Of a stretch of DNA of 50,527 bases, positions 38,814 through 48,497 are shown in pieces. Numbering within the stretch: position 1 is the stretch's first letter; each line of letters starts with the position of its first letter. The stretch covers positions 1 to 50,527 of the forward strand of contig CAYWXK010000029.1 of assembly GCA_964462515.1 (NCBI GenBank), written 5' to 3'. Under the pieces are notes generated by a model. It saw only the letters and a program-made list of their open reading frames with translations. It was not told the origin of the DNA and made no database searches. Position numbers and translations under genes: made by a program. This DNA is from CAYWXK01 sp964462515. Lineage in GTDB: Bacteria; Planctomycetota; Phycisphaerae; Sedimentisphaerales; Anaerobacaceae.

Positions 38814-41273
38814 GTGCGCACGCTAAAAACTATAACTACGGTTGCTCTTATAATCGCAGGCTTAGCTGATGCGAGGGGCCAGCAGAGTGACATCAACGAC
38901 ATATCGGCATACTATGGATTCGGCGAGATGGAGATGATTAAGTTAGAATGGGGGATAAAAGACTTAAGGATTGCCGATTTTAATGGGGACGGTCGAAACG
39001 ATATTGCGGTGGCCAATAACATTAAGGCCAAAATCGAGCTATTGATTCAAAAAGAATCTGCCGGGCCCGCTGAGACTGCGGTGGCTGTTGACCCTAACGA
39101 CGTAGATATAAATACAATTACCCCCCCTACTCGCTTTGATAAGCAGGCTGTGGCACTTTCTGAAAAGGTATATAGTCTGGTTTGCGGCGACCTGGATTCG
39201 GATGAGATGATGGATTTGGCCTTTTACGGTGAGCCGAGAGGGCTGTATGTGATATTGCAAAAGGCCGGGGAGGCCGAAGCGGGCAAACCAAAAATACTAA
39301 GCTGGCGAACCAAGAAAAAAATCAACATCGATGATGGCCTTCTAACTTCCAATGCTTTAGTGTGTGCGGACCTAAATACCGATGGCGCCGACGATTTGGC
39401 TCTGGCCGGCCGTGATTGCGTCTATATTATTTTGCAAAAAGAGGATGGCTCTTTAGCAGAACCTGTCAAATATGCCGCAGGAATACAATTACTGGGTATC
39501 GAGGTAGGCGATATAAACGGCGACGGGATAAACGACCTTATACTTGTAACAAGTGACACTGAGAAACCGCTGCATATCCGGTTTGGTCTGAAGACAGGGC
39601 AGTTTGGGCCACAAGTGCAATTTTCGATTGAGAGGCCATATATATTAGAGCTTCACGACATTGATGAAGATAATGGTGAGGAAATTTTAACCGTCGATGC
39701 CGGCAGCGGCCGGCTCATCTGCTATAAATTCGCTGCCGATCAACGCAAGGACAGCGACTGGCCAATTCTTTTTTATCCGCTCACTTCAGGTGAAGGGAGC
39801 ACAAAGCGGGACTTGGCTATCGGCGATTTCGACAAGGATGGTTTAGTTGATGTGGTGATTAGCGAGCCGGGAGCTGCAGAACTTATCTTCTACAGGCAGA
39901 TAGCGGGACTCGGATTGGCTCAACCTGTAAAATTTCCTGCCCTTACCGACATCACGAGCTTGTCCGTCGCAGACTTCAGTGACAATGGCAAGACACAGAC
40001 TAAATTAGCTGCCTTGAGCTTAAAGGAAAAGATAATTGGAATAAGCGAATTTGAAAACGATAGATTGTCGTTTCCCAAGCCTGCCGGGTTGGTCGGCGAA
40101 CCGCTGGCGATGGAGCTTGCGGATATCGATGGCGACAAAAGTATAGACTGCATTTACATATCGAGGGACACCAACGACATTAGGAGCCTTAGAGTAATTT
40201 ATAATCTTGCCGCTGCAGGTAAGGACGAAACCAATCCGGCGAAAGGCAAGAGTAAAACATCCAGGAGTTCCGAGAAGACCGGTGAGGTCGGAGCGATTAG
40301 ATTCGACAAGCTCACTACAAGTCTGGAGCTAAAGAAGCTAACCTCTAATCCTGATGGTTTGAAGGTGCTCGACGCCGACCAGGATGGTTTGCAGGACGTT
40401 CTTATATTTGTCGGCTACGAGCTTCCGATATTAGTTCGGCAGGTGCGAAAAAGAGAATTTGAAATCATTGACTCGCCAAAGGCGCAGGCCAGTTTAATTA
40501 AAGATGCAAGTTTGCGTTCGACTGCCGTTGCCGATGTGGATGGCAAGAGCGGCAAAGAGCTGCTTATAGCAGAAAAGAATTTTGCGCGGAGCTTGGTTTT
40601 CTTGAATGCTGAAAGCTGGAGCATTGTTGACCAATATAATGCCAAAAGCATGGAGAACCAGATATCAGCGGTAGCTGCATTTAACATGGACGGCAAAGAC
40701 TCGGGTGACAGACCTGCGATACTTTTATTAGATGGCCAGAAGGGCCGGCTTCAGATACTTAAAAGCGGGGAAGACAAAACCTACCGGTTTGAGAAAGAGC
40801 TTGAGGTCGGGAGATGGAATGCGGCGGCGCATCTAAAGATGTGTTTCGAGCCGCTTACCGGCGGTGAGTCGAAAAGTATTTTAATATTCGATGGGGAGAA
40901 GTTTGCGTTAATAACGCCGCCGAGCAATGAAGGACGGCGGAATCTGGAGCAGCAATTCAGCTACGAGACACAGATAAAAGACGGCAGTTATGGCAATCTT
41001 GCCGCAGGTGACATCAATTCTGATGGACAAGCCGACATTACAATGGTTGAGTTCAAGCGCAATCATATTGAAATACTTACGCTTGACTCGAACACCAAGC
41101 CGATTCCTGCAATGCGTTTTAAGATATTCGAGGAGAAAAGCTACCGCGACAAAGGTGCGGGTAAATCTGGAGTTGAGCCGCGGGAGATGAGCATTGCGGA
41201 TGTAACAGGAGACGGCAAAGACGACCTTGTAACCATCATCCACGACCGCATAATCATTTACCCACAGGATTAG
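38814..41273 (+). CDS. Secreted FG-GAP/VCBS repeat protein
   Basis: 819 residues, starting at GTG with the ribosome-binding site GGAG 9 nt upstream. A hydrophobic N-terminus ('TITTVALIIAGLADARG') is a signal peptide. Throughout are FG-GAP calcium-binding motifs: 'DFNGDGRNDIAVANN', 'DLDSDEMMDLAF', 'DLNTDGADDLALAG', 'DINGDGINDLILV', 'DFDKDGLVDVVI', 'DADQDGLQDVLIF', 'DINSDGQADITMV' and 'DVTGDGKDDLVTII'. These form beta-propeller blades that bind Ca2+ and mediate adhesion. Two propellers could be formed; a serine/lysine-rich linker ('GKSKTSRSSEKTG') at about residue 475 separates them. Neighbours of the DUF2339/DUF3999 genes, which lie on the same strand. Confidence 0.87.
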   Translation: MRTLKTITTVALIIAGLADARGQQSDINDISAYYGFGEMEMIKLEWGIKDLRIADFNGDGRNDIAVANNIKAKIELLIQKESAGPAETAVAVDPNDVDINTITPPTRFDKQAVALSEKVYSLVCGDLDSDEMMDLAFYGEPRGLYVILQKAGEAEAGKPKILSWRTKKKINIDDGLLTSNALVCADLNTDGADDLALAGRDCVYIILQKEDGSLAEPVKYAAGIQLLGIEVGDINGDGINDLILVTSDTEKPLHIRFGLKTGQFGPQVQFSIERPYILELHDIDEDNGEEILTVDAGSGRLICYKFAADQRKDSDWPILFYPLTSGEGSTKRDLAIGDFDKDGLVDVVISEPGAAELIFYRQIAGLGLAQPVKFPALTDITSLSVADFSDNGKTQTKLAALSLKEKIIGISEFENDRLSFPKPAGLVGEPLAMELADIDGDKSIDCIYISRDTNDIRSLRVIYNLAAAGKDETNPAKGKSKTSRSSEKTGEVGAIRFDKLTTSLELKKLTSNPDGLKVLDADQDGLQDVLIFVGYELPILVRQVRKREFEIIDSPKAQASLIKDASLRSTAVADVDGKSGKELLIAEKNFARSLVFLNAESWSIVDQYNAKSMENQISAVAAFNMDGKDSGDRPAILLLDGQKGRLQILKSGEDKTYRFEKELEVGRWNAAAHLKMCFEPLTGGESKSILIFDGEKFALITPPSNEGRRNLEQQFSYETQIKDGSYGNLAAGDINSDGQADITMVEFKRNHIEILTLDSNTKPIPAMRFKIFEEKSYRDKGAGKSGVEPREMSIADVTGDGKDDLVTIIHDRIIIYPQD

Positions 41274-41346
41274 TCCGAGCGGGCAGGCAGCCCGGTTAAA
41301 AATTACTGAAAATCTAAAAATGTGGATGCTTTAAGGGGCAAAGCAA

Positions 41347-43701
41347 ATGGAATCGCTTTTTATCCTTCTAATCCTGTTGGTTGTTGCAAGTTTGGTCTGT
41401 GGACCTATAGCTTTAATTGTCGGCATCGTCGCACTGAGCAAGATAAAGCAAATATCTATCGAGCGAGCGGCAGGGGCACCTAAGTTAGTGCTGGAGAAAG
41501 AACCTGTAAGACCGCCACTTATGAAGGTTGAAGCACCACCGGTGCAAAAAGCCCCACCAATAACAATACCGATTGAAATCCCTAAAGCCCCGGAACCTCC
41601 AAAAATTGCCAGAGAGGCCGTAACAATCCCGGTGAGACCTACCGTAGAAAAAGAAAAGAAAATCCCGGCGCTGAAAACAGGTGCCCTTGAGCAGCGGATT
41701 GGAACGCGGTGGGTGCTTATCGCAGGCGTCATTACAACAATTGTGGCTGTGGGATTCTTCTTGAAATATGCGTATGACAATAACTTGATAGGTCCTCTGG
41801 GCAGAGTAGTTATTGCGACTATAGCAGGGCTTATCGCTCTGGCAGTCGGCGAGGTAACACGCAGACGCGGATACGAAATCGTTGCCAAGGGTGTAACGGC
41901 ATTGGGCTTTGCGATACTGTATGCGGCAGTTTTCTCTGCTTATCGATTCTATGGTTTAGTTGGTCCGGCGGCAGCTTTTGTCCTTTCGATACTTGTTACA
42001 GCAGCAGCGATGCTTTATGCAGTGAGTCTGAATGAAATAGTGGTTGCGTTTTTGTCCTTACTCGGCGGATTTATTACGCCGGTGATAGTTTCGACAGGAG
42101 AAAACCGGCCGATACCTTTGTTTTCTTATCTTTCTATATTAGGCGTTGGCGCAATGCTGTGTGCATATTACCGCAAATGGCGCGCGGTGAATTTTCTTTC
42201 CTTTGCCGGGACATTCATATTGTACATCCTGTGGTTCGAGAAGTTTTACCGTCCAGCGGTTAGAATTGCCGAAGGAATGCCGGAGCAAATGCCCATTGCC
42301 TTGACGTGGCTTGGCGTATTCTTTGTCATTTACCTGGTGCTGCCTATGCTCTATGAATTGGTAAAGAAGGTCAAGGCGCAAAATGAGGATGTGTTGCTTA
42401 TCTTGGCAAATGCGGCGATTGTGTTTTATTATCTGTGGCGCATTCTTTTTGATAAATACCGCACCGCTCTTGCTTTCTGTGCTATCGGATTGTGCGTGAT
42501 ACATCTGGCCATAATGGCGATTGTGAACAAACGATGCAAAGAGGACATAAATTTGCGACTTATCTTGCTGGTGATTGGCCTATTTTTTGTAACGATTGCC
42601 GTGCCGCTTTATCTAAAAATGTATGCAATCGCGATGGCCTGGGCAGTGGAGGGTGTCATACTGGCTGTAATCGGGTTGAGGTATCGAAGCATCTGGACGC
42701 AGATAGGCGGAGGAGCTGCGCTATTACTTAGCTTAGGCAGGCTCATAGAGCAGTTGCCAATGCACACAGGGGCATTCCAGTTGGTATTAAACCCTGCATT
42801 TGGCACCTGGTGCTTCGTGGCGGCGGCTATTATGGTCTGTCATATCATATATAGAAAAATCACATCTTTAGAAGAGAATTTGCGGTCGCCGCTTGCAGAG
42901 ATTCTTTATGCAATAGCGTTTTTGACACTTGCGGCTGCGGCAACAATGGAATGGTGGTGGCACTGCAACTACAACATATCGAAGGTCTCCAATACATTGA
43001 ATTTTGCCATTCGGCAAGCGAATTTTACAGAGGGGATGATTGTGATACTTACTGTGTGTCCGCTGCTATTTTTAATCAGGCCGATTTGCCCAAAAGGAAT
43101 CCTGACAAGGATTGTTGCGGCAACTCTGGCTACAGTTGGGTCTATTTATACCCTGCTGAGATTTTCAGAAGTTTATTGGAAAGACTTTACTATTTTTGCG
43201 AACGGGGGTTTCTGGATAGCTATGGTCTTTGTCGGTGGGCTATTTGTGGGGGCCTGGCTTTTGAAACGTGACAAAGAACAAACATACAACCGGGACTTAG
43301 CTGCAGTGTTCGAGCTGGCCGGCATATTCGTGCTGTGGGTTCTGCTGACAGAGGAAATTTACCTTTACTGGTATTGGCTCAATCGACTCGCACCACTGCC
43401 TAACTGGAAGTTTCTGGCTCATATGTATATATCGGTGATGTGGGCGATATATGGAGCTGCTCTAATGACTTTAGGGTTCTGGAGAAAGAGCAAGGATTTG
43501 CGATATGTAGCTCTGGGCTTGTTCGCATTGTTACTTGTTAAAGTCTTTGTTCTGGATACAAGCACGGTCAAGAGTGTCTATCGAATTGCAGCGTTTGCAG
43601 CGACCGGCATTACGCTGGTAGGAGTGTCCTACCTGTATCAATTCCTGAAAAAGAAAGGATTTTTTGACGCGATGTTAATAGACAGAAGCGAAAGTAAGTG
43701 A
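41347..43701 (+). CDS. DUF2339 multi-span membrane protein
   Basis: 784 residues. A first helix is followed by a proline-rich, basic linker ('VEAPPVQKAPPITIPIEIPK'), then 'QRIGTRWVLIAGVITTIVAVGFFLKYAYDNNLIG' and about twenty hydrophobic segments. This is the DUF2339 layout: N-terminal anchor, linker, large polytopic domain. The function of the family is unknown. It lies 74 nt after the FG-GAP gene, with AAGGGGCAAAGC before the ATG, and 14 nt before the DUF3999 gene, with which it is usually paired. Confidence 0.85.
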   Translation: MESLFILLILLVVASLVCGPIALIVGIVALSKIKQISIERAAGAPKLVLEKEPVRPPLMKVEAPPVQKAPPITIPIEIPKAPEPPKIAREAVTIPVRPTVEKEKKIPALKTGALEQRIGTRWVLIAGVITTIVAVGFFLKYAYDNNLIGPLGRVVIATIAGLIALAVGEVTRRRGYEIVAKGVTALGFAILYAAVFSAYRFYGLVGPAAAFVLSILVTAAAMLYAVSLNEIVVAFLSLLGGFITPVIVSTGENRPIPLFSYLSILGVGAMLCAYYRKWRAVNFLSFAGTFILYILWFEKFYRPAVRIAEGMPEQMPIALTWLGVFFVIYLVLPMLYELVKKVKAQNEDVLLILANAAIVFYYLWRILFDKYRTALAFCAIGLCVIHLAIMAIVNKRCKEDINLRLILLVIGLFFVTIAVPLYLKMYAIAMAWAVEGVILAVIGLRYRSIWTQIGGGAALLLSLGRLIEQLPMHTGAFQLVLNPAFGTWCFVAAAIMVCHIIYRKITSLEENLRSPLAEILYAIAFLTLAAAATMEWWWHCNYNISKVSNTLNFAIRQANFTEGMIVILTVCPLLFLIRPICPKGILTRIVAATLATVGSIYTLLRFSEVYWKDFTIFANGGFWIAMVFVGGLFVGAWLLKRDKEQTYNRDLAAVFELAGIFVLWVLLTEEIYLYWYWLNRLAPLPNWKFLAHMYISVMWAIYGAALMTLGFWRKSKDLRYVALGLFALLLVKVFVLDTSTVKSVYRIAAFAATGITLVGVSYLYQFLKKKGFFDAMLIDRSESK

Positions 43702-43714
43702 TTGCGAGGTTAAG

Positions 43715-45088
43715 ATGACAAAATCTACAATTTCAGCCATAGCGGTATCGGCGTTTATGTTTGGTATGGTAAGCATTGCTTGCGGGTTTGACTCAGCAAA
43801 GTGGAAATACCGTGCTACGGTAACTATTGAGAGCGGGACTGATAAATACGGCAGGTTAATACCAACGCCCGATGTCTATAACGCAGCCAGGCCCGATTTG
43901 GGAGACATTCGACTAATAGATAACTCTGGAAAGCAGGTCGCATATATAATCGCCAGACCGCAAGACCGAACGGAAAGGCAGCAGTATAAACCGTCGGTTA
44001 TAAACCGTTCGACAAATACAGAAAATGCGGCGATGGTTACGCTGGACTTTGGTCAGAAAGTAGTAAAGAATTCCATCGAGGTCATCACAAAGGGAAATAA
44101 CTTCAGGCGGATGGTCAAAATCGAAGGCTCAAACGACAACACAGAGTTTTTTACGCTGGTAAAAAGAGCGTATGTTTTTGCAGTCGGCCAGGACAAACAT
44201 TTTGAGCAAATTGGTTTGCCGACAAATGATTACCGATATTTGCGGATTACTGTCTTGCCAATGCCTGATGAGAACAATAGTCCTGCCATAGAGGAAGTAA
44301 AGACATTTAAGGTTGTAGAAAAAATTGCACAGCGTCAGCAGGTAGAAATGGTCAGCGTAGAGCACAGCGAAGATGAAAAAAATAAGTCGAGTATCTATGT
44401 ATATGACCTTACATACCAGCATTTGCCGATAAGTGAAATCGAGCTTGAAGTAACGAGCGATTCATTCTACAGGTTTGTATCGATTGAAGGCCGGGACCAG
44501 GCAACTCGAAAGGTAGAAATTGCCAGCGAAGACAACAGGCAACGATTCGAAGAAGTAGAGGTCCCCTGGGAGAGATTAGTCAGTGACACAATTTATAGGT
44601 ATGCAGAACCCGGCGGAGAAAAACCCGCCTACCCAGAGGCTTGTCCGTCGGGCAGGTGTGAGAAACTGGTTATACGAGTTTACGCAGGAAGAAGGGTTCA
44701 TAGATACCTGAAGATTACAGTTGCCAATTATGACGATGAGCCGGTGGAGGTAGAAAAAGCATCTGCAAAAATGATAGCAGATGAGGTGGTTTTTGCCGCT
44801 GATGATAATACCGAGCTTGTGCTTTATGCAGGTTCGGCATCAGCGGGAATGCCTCAATATGACATTAAATACAGGCTTACTAATCCATTAGAGGTTAAAA
44901 CAAAATCAGCCAGGTTAAGCAATATTACCGATAATCCGCTGTTTCGAGAAGCTGAACAGAAGATAGCTCCCTGGACAGAAAGACACCGTATTCTGCTGTT
45001 AATAGCACTGATAGTAGTGGCGCTGGTTCTGGGCAGATTCATACTAAAATCCTTCAAGTCTATACGAAGTGAACAATCCCAGAGTTAG
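43715..45088 (+). CDS. DUF3999 family protein, partner of DUF2339
   Basis: 457 residues with a signal peptide ('TISAIAVSAFMFGMVSIACG') and a C-terminal membrane anchor ('ILLLIALIVVALVLGRFIL'), so it is exported and anchored at its end. The body begins 'FDSAKWKYRATVTIES' and contains 'LGDIRLIDNSGKQVAYIIA' and two discoidin-like segments ('VEITKGNNFRRMVKIEGSNDN'-like pattern; 'LEVTSDSFYRFVSIEGRD'). This fits DUF3999, which is generally encoded directly after DUF2339. Together they may build an envelope complex; the role is unknown. Confidence 0.8.
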   Translation: MTKSTISAIAVSAFMFGMVSIACGFDSAKWKYRATVTIESGTDKYGRLIPTPDVYNAARPDLGDIRLIDNSGKQVAYIIARPQDRTERQQYKPSVINRSTNTENAAMVTLDFGQKVVKNSIEVITKGNNFRRMVKIEGSNDNTEFFTLVKRAYVFAVGQDKHFEQIGLPTNDYRYLRITVLPMPDENNSPAIEEVKTFKVVEKIAQRQQVEMVSVEHSEDEKNKSSIYVYDLTYQHLPISEIELEVTSDSFYRFVSIEGRDQATRKVEIASEDNRQRFEEVEVPWERLVSDTIYRYAEPGGEKPAYPEACPSGRCEKLVIRVYAGRRVHRYLKITVANYDDEPVEVEKASAKMIADEVVFAADDNTELVLYAGSASAGMPQYDIKYRLTNPLEVKTKSARLSNITDNPLFREAEQKIAPWTERHRILLLIALIVVALVLGRFILKSFKSIRSEQSQS

Positions 45089-45103
45089 TTCTTGTATGGA
45101 TTA

Positions 45104-45213
45104 GCCACGAAGACACAAAGTCACAAAAGAATTTATAAATTAAAAAGACTTGGTGTCTTGGTGCCTTTTGGTTCGACGTTGCTCACCATCCTGAGCGAAG
45201 TCGAAGGAGTGAC
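45104..45213. repeat. Intergenic block of dispersed-type inverted repeats upstream of mnmA
   Basis: GCCACGAAGACACAAAGTCA (45104-45123) pairs loosely with GACTTGGTGTCTTGGTGCC (45147-45165). Next come TTCGAC (45172-45177) and GTCGAA (45200-45205) around GCTCACCATCCTGAGC, a hairpin within 'CCTGAGCGAAGTCGAAGG'. The first string is the reverse complement of the GACTTTGTGTCTTGGTGGC repeat at 13255. Confidence 0.6.
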
Positions 45214-45259
45214 AAAAAATTAAAAAAGAGGAGGCATACACAATTCACGAGGGTAACAA

Positions 45260-46315
45260 ATGATTGTTGAAAGGAAGAAGGTATTTGTTGCGCTTAGCGG
45301 CGGAGTGGATAGTTCGACAGCGACAGCGCTATTGCTTCAGGCTGGTTTCGATTGCGCTGCTGTGTTTATGATTACAAGCGAGCGCGGCTGTCAGGGGCAG
45401 GCAGGAGCTGAAGATGTCGCCAAGAGATTGGGCATAAAGCTGCACGTGCTCGACCTCCGTGGAGATTTTGAGCAGATATTAGAGTATTTCTGCAATGAGT
45501 ATAGGAAAGGCCGAACGCCTAATCCCTGCGTCGTTTGTAATAGGCTCATTAAATTTGGGAAATTATTGGATTTCGCGCAGCGTAATGGGACGCAGTTTTT
45601 TGCTACGGGGCATTACGCAAGAGTCATCAAGCGTAATGAACAAGCAGGTTTGTATGCCGGCGTTGATTCGGTCAAAGACCAATCTTACGCTCTGGCGATG
45701 ATTGATAGGAATGTATTGGCTCACACTATTTTGCCGATGGGTGATTACACAAAAGAGCAGACGCGAAAAATGGCTGCTGAGTTTGGATTAGGGACCGAAC
45801 ATAAAGCAGAATCTCAAGAGATATGCTTTGTCCCTGACGATGACTATGTAGCAGTGCTTGAGAGTCGTTACCCTGAGCTTGTGTGCGAAGGTAACATTGT
45901 CGATAGCAGCGGCAGGATTCTTGGCAAGCATAACGGCATACATAGATTTACCATTGGGCAACGCCGGGGTCTGAGGGTAGCGATGGGTAAGCCTTACTAT
46001 GTTGTTAAAATCAATGCCGAAACCAATACCGTTACGCTGGGCCCAAAAGAAGAGGTTATGCACAGGAAACTGCTTGCGAGCGGGGTAAGCTGGCTTATAG
46101 ATAAGCCGGCATCTGCTTTTGCTGCGAAAGTAAAGATACGTTACAACGATAAAGGTTCTCCAGCTACAGTCATTCCACAGGGTGACAGGGTCACTGTTGA
46201 ATTCGATAAGCCGACTGCTGCGATAACGCCGGGTCAGCTTGCCGCCTTTTACGTCCAGGAAGAAGAATATAGCAGAGTTATAGGCGGCGGATGGATTGAC
46301 AAAGCAGACGACTAA
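45260..46315 (+). CDS. mnmA: tRNA-specific 2-thiouridylase MnmA
   Basis: 351 residues of MnmA, which puts sulfur on uridine-34 of tRNALys, tRNAGlu and tRNAGln. The ATP PP-loop is 'VALSGGVDSSTA' (about residues 10-21), the first catalytic Cys is in 'TPNPCVVCNRLIKFG', the second in 'AESQEICFVPDDDY', and 'GIHRFTIGQRRGLRVAMGKPYYVV' plus the C-terminal beta-barrel with 'ITPGQLAAFY' complete the family pattern. Length and motifs are normal. It has its own leader after the repeat block at 45104-45213; the GAGG sequence at about 45231 is too far to act and a GAGGG stands nearer the ATG. Confidence 0.96.
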   Translation: MIVERKKVFVALSGGVDSSTATALLLQAGFDCAAVFMITSERGCQGQAGAEDVAKRLGIKLHVLDLRGDFEQILEYFCNEYRKGRTPNPCVVCNRLIKFGKLLDFAQRNGTQFFATGHYARVIKRNEQAGLYAGVDSVKDQSYALAMIDRNVLAHTILPMGDYTKEQTRKMAAEFGLGTEHKAESQEICFVPDDDYVAVLESRYPELVCEGNIVDSSGRILGKHNGIHRFTIGQRRGLRVAMGKPYYVVKINAETNTVTLGPKEEVMHRKLLASGVSWLIDKPASAFAAKVKIRYNDKGSPATVIPQGDRVTVEFDKPTAAITPGQLAAFYVQEEEYSRVIGGGWIDKADD

Positions 46316-46435
46316 TACTATACTGAATGCAGGTAAATGAACTATTATGGCAAATGGAAATACACATTGCTTTGCGGCAAGAATATCAACAAATTGAAGT
46401 TAAACACCAGATAAATATTACAACGTCCGATGATT

Positions 46436-47488
46436 ATGCAGGGAAAAGAAGATATTTTAAGCCTGCTTAGAGAAAAAGGTGCGCAGGCAGCGAGACAGGC
46501 ACAGCGGGGCGTAATATTGCAGCCTGGTGCTATCGGCGATTGCATATTAACTCTGCCGCTGGCTGAGTTTATGAAAGAATATCTGGAATTAGGAGCGGTT
46601 GACATACTCGGCCATACCGAACATATCGGCATCTTGCCGGGCAGGAGCTGCGTTGACGGAATTCGGTGCATAGATTCACTGGGATTGCACCGATTGTTTG
46701 CTGAAGCAAAGACGTTCGACCTCGCCGATAGAGACCCTTTGATAAACGCTTTTGCAGACTATACCTGGATTGCAACGTTTCTTGGCGAGCCAAACAGCAA
46801 CTTCGAGCAAAACCTGATTTTTACGGTCAATTGCAGCCGTAGTGCTGAAGTGATAACTTTGTCACTGCAGGCACCGAAAGGATTCCGTGCACATATAACC
46901 GACTTTTATACTCGGCAATTTGTTGAGCAAAGCGGTTTATTTTTGCAGCCACGACCAATCCGGTCTAAAGAGTGTTTAATAAAAATGACCGAGGCAGATA
47001 AAACGAGGGGCAAAGAATTACTCAAAGAAATAGGTCTGAACCAGCGTGAAAAGGTAGTTGTTATTCAGCCGGGCAGCGGCAGCGAAAAAAAATGCTGGCA
47101 CATAAGTAATTTTTTAGCTGTGGCCAAAGAGCTTATCTCACAGGGCGCCGAAGTAATATTTTTGTTGGGTCCGGCAGAGCTGGAAAGATTCAGCGACGCA
47201 ACAATTAGAAGTATAAAAGGTGTCGCAAGATGTTTAACAGGCTTGTCTTTGATACAAGTAGCGGAGCTTTTAAGCTGCATAGACGGCTTTATCGGCAACG
47301 ACAGCGGTATTACGCACCTGGCCGCAGCATCAGGTGTCAAGACATTGGCTATTTTCGGCCCGTCTAATCCGGCCGTATATAGACCACTTGGGCCGGATGT
47401 AACCGTATTTACGAGCAGGACGGCAACCTTTACCAAAAAACCCTCATCTAAGGTGCAGCAGCAGCTTATTTCGGTTCTCCTGTCATAA
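46436..47488 (+). CDS. Family 9 glycosyltransferase (heptosyltransferase-like)
   Basis: About 350 residues resembling GT9 enzymes, which add heptose to lipopolysaccharide core: 'GVILQPGAIGDCILTLPLAEF' (GAIGD motif, residues about 24-44), 'VVVIQPGSGSEKKCWHISNFLAVAKEL' and 'IDGFIGNDSGITHLAAASGVKTLAIFGPSNPAVYRPLG' (the conserved sugar-nucleotide binding signature). The N-terminal sequence is preceded by a short charged segment; ATG at 46430 or 46436 is possible. It follows mnmA by about 115 nt. A short open stretch in another frame follows its stop (see findings). Confidence 0.88.
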   Translation: MQGKEDILSLLREKGAQAARQAQRGVILQPGAIGDCILTLPLAEFMKEYLELGAVDILGHTEHIGILPGRSCVDGIRCIDSLGLHRLFAEAKTFDLADRDPLINAFADYTWIATFLGEPNSNFEQNLIFTVNCSRSAEVITLSLQAPKGFRAHITDFYTRQFVEQSGLFLQPRPIRSKECLIKMTEADKTRGKELLKEIGLNQREKVVVIQPGSGSEKKCWHISNFLAVAKELISQGAEVIFLLGPAELERFSDATIRSIKGVARCLTGLSLIQVAELLSCIDGFIGNDSGITHLAAASGVKTLAIFGPSNPAVYRPLGPDVTVFTSRTATFTKKPSSKVQQQLISVLLS

Positions 47489-47584
47489 TCTTGGACGCAG
47501 ATATTTTTTCTTATAACAATCCAGGCAATGCGGATGCAATTTTGAAATATCTCAGTGATATGGCTAAGGTCTGAAAAACTACGG

Positions 47585-47700
47585 ATTTTTGCTTGTCCGC
47601 CACCGGAGGAAACTTGTCAGGGCGCTCGCCCCGTCGAAGGCGCGAGCCGTAGTGGGGAAGGCCCTGCCGTAGCCTGACGAGACTATTTGCCGTGGCTGTG
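47585..47700. repeat. GC-rich palindromic block after the glycosyltransferase gene
   Basis: Contains TCCGCCACCGG, GGGCGCTCGCCCCGTCG, GCGCGAGCC and GCCGTAGCCTGACGAG with internal arms such as 'CAGGGCGCTCGCCC' and 'GGGGAAGGCCCTG'. Many weak stems can form. It is a palindromic intergenic block between converging genes, probably mobile-type or terminator-like. Confidence 0.4.
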
Positions 47701-47709
47701 TGCCTTTTC

Positions 47710-48480
47710 TTATTTTTCAGTTTTTGATGGCGGTTCTTGGTTACGGGCTTTCTCTCGCCGGGCGCGTTCCTCAGTTGCTTTTTCTTTCTCGGTTTTAAAA
47801 TAGGGTAGTGCTGCTGTAAGATTCTTTTTTACAGTCTCGTCTTTGGTATCTTCAATCGCCATTTCAAGTCGGACTTTCCCCAGTCTTGGGCCGAGAATTT
47901 CTTTAATAATCCAGCAGCAAATACTATGACCTTTTTCTTGTTCACCATATCTACCGAGTTTGTCAATCACCGGCCCAACCGATGGCATGCCGATTTTAGA
48001 AAGCGCCTCAGCCGCAGGATACAAGCCGCCTATACCCAAGTAGCTCCCCGCGAGTTCGCGTGGGTTCCGGTATTCAAGATTGTCAAATAAAACAGGTATG
48101 GACTCGTTGGCTCGCATATCACCGATTAAAAGTATAGCTAAGTGTTTTGAGTCATGCCATGGATATCTGATATTTTCCGGGTCGCTTGGAGACAACGGTT
48201 TTACATCTTTCGCAGCCATTTTAATTAGTTGACGAATAGTATCAGCCCATTTCTCGCGGATGATTCGTTCCGCTTCTTCCTGTTCACGCGATCCGTAAAG
48301 TCTCTTCTCAACTTTTCCCTTTTCCGACCCGTCTCTTTCTTTTTGGTGCTTCCATATTAGGTCTATCGCCATTTCAATAGTATCATGTCGATTTATTTGG
48401 ACTGACGCAAATATCCCCAATACAAAAGAAACTATAGCAATGACTGACACTATTAATACCGGTCTTATTAATCTACTCAT
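47710..48480 (-). CDS. Membrane-anchored protein of unknown function with helical repeats
   Basis: 256 residues. One transmembrane segment near the N-terminus ('IRPVLIVSVIAIVSFVLGIFA'), then a charged stalk rich in E and K, and a domain with 'HDSKHLAILLIGDMRANESIPVLFDNLEYR' and 'AAEALSKIGMPSVGPVIDKLG', resembling HEAT-like repeats. The C-terminus 'KEKATEERARREKARNQEP' is a charged coiled tail. A good ribosome-binding site (AAAGGAG) precedes the ATG. It lies 17 nt after the stop of the upstream PKD gene, so the two are probably co-transcribed. Confidence 0.65.
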   Translation of the reverse strand: MSRLIRPVLIVSVIAIVSFVLGIFASVQINRHDTIEMAIDLIWKHQKERDGSEKGKVEKRLYGSREQEEAERIIREKWADTIRQLIKMAAKDVKPLSPSDPENIRYPWHDSKHLAILLIGDMRANESIPVLFDNLEYRNPRELAGSYLGIGGLYPAAEALSKIGMPSVGPVIDKLGRYGEQEKGHSICCWIIKEILGPRLGKVRLEMAIEDTKDETVKKNLTAALPYFKTEKEKATEERARREKARNQEPPSKTEK

Positions 48481-48497
48481 TAGTTTCTCCTTTGTTA

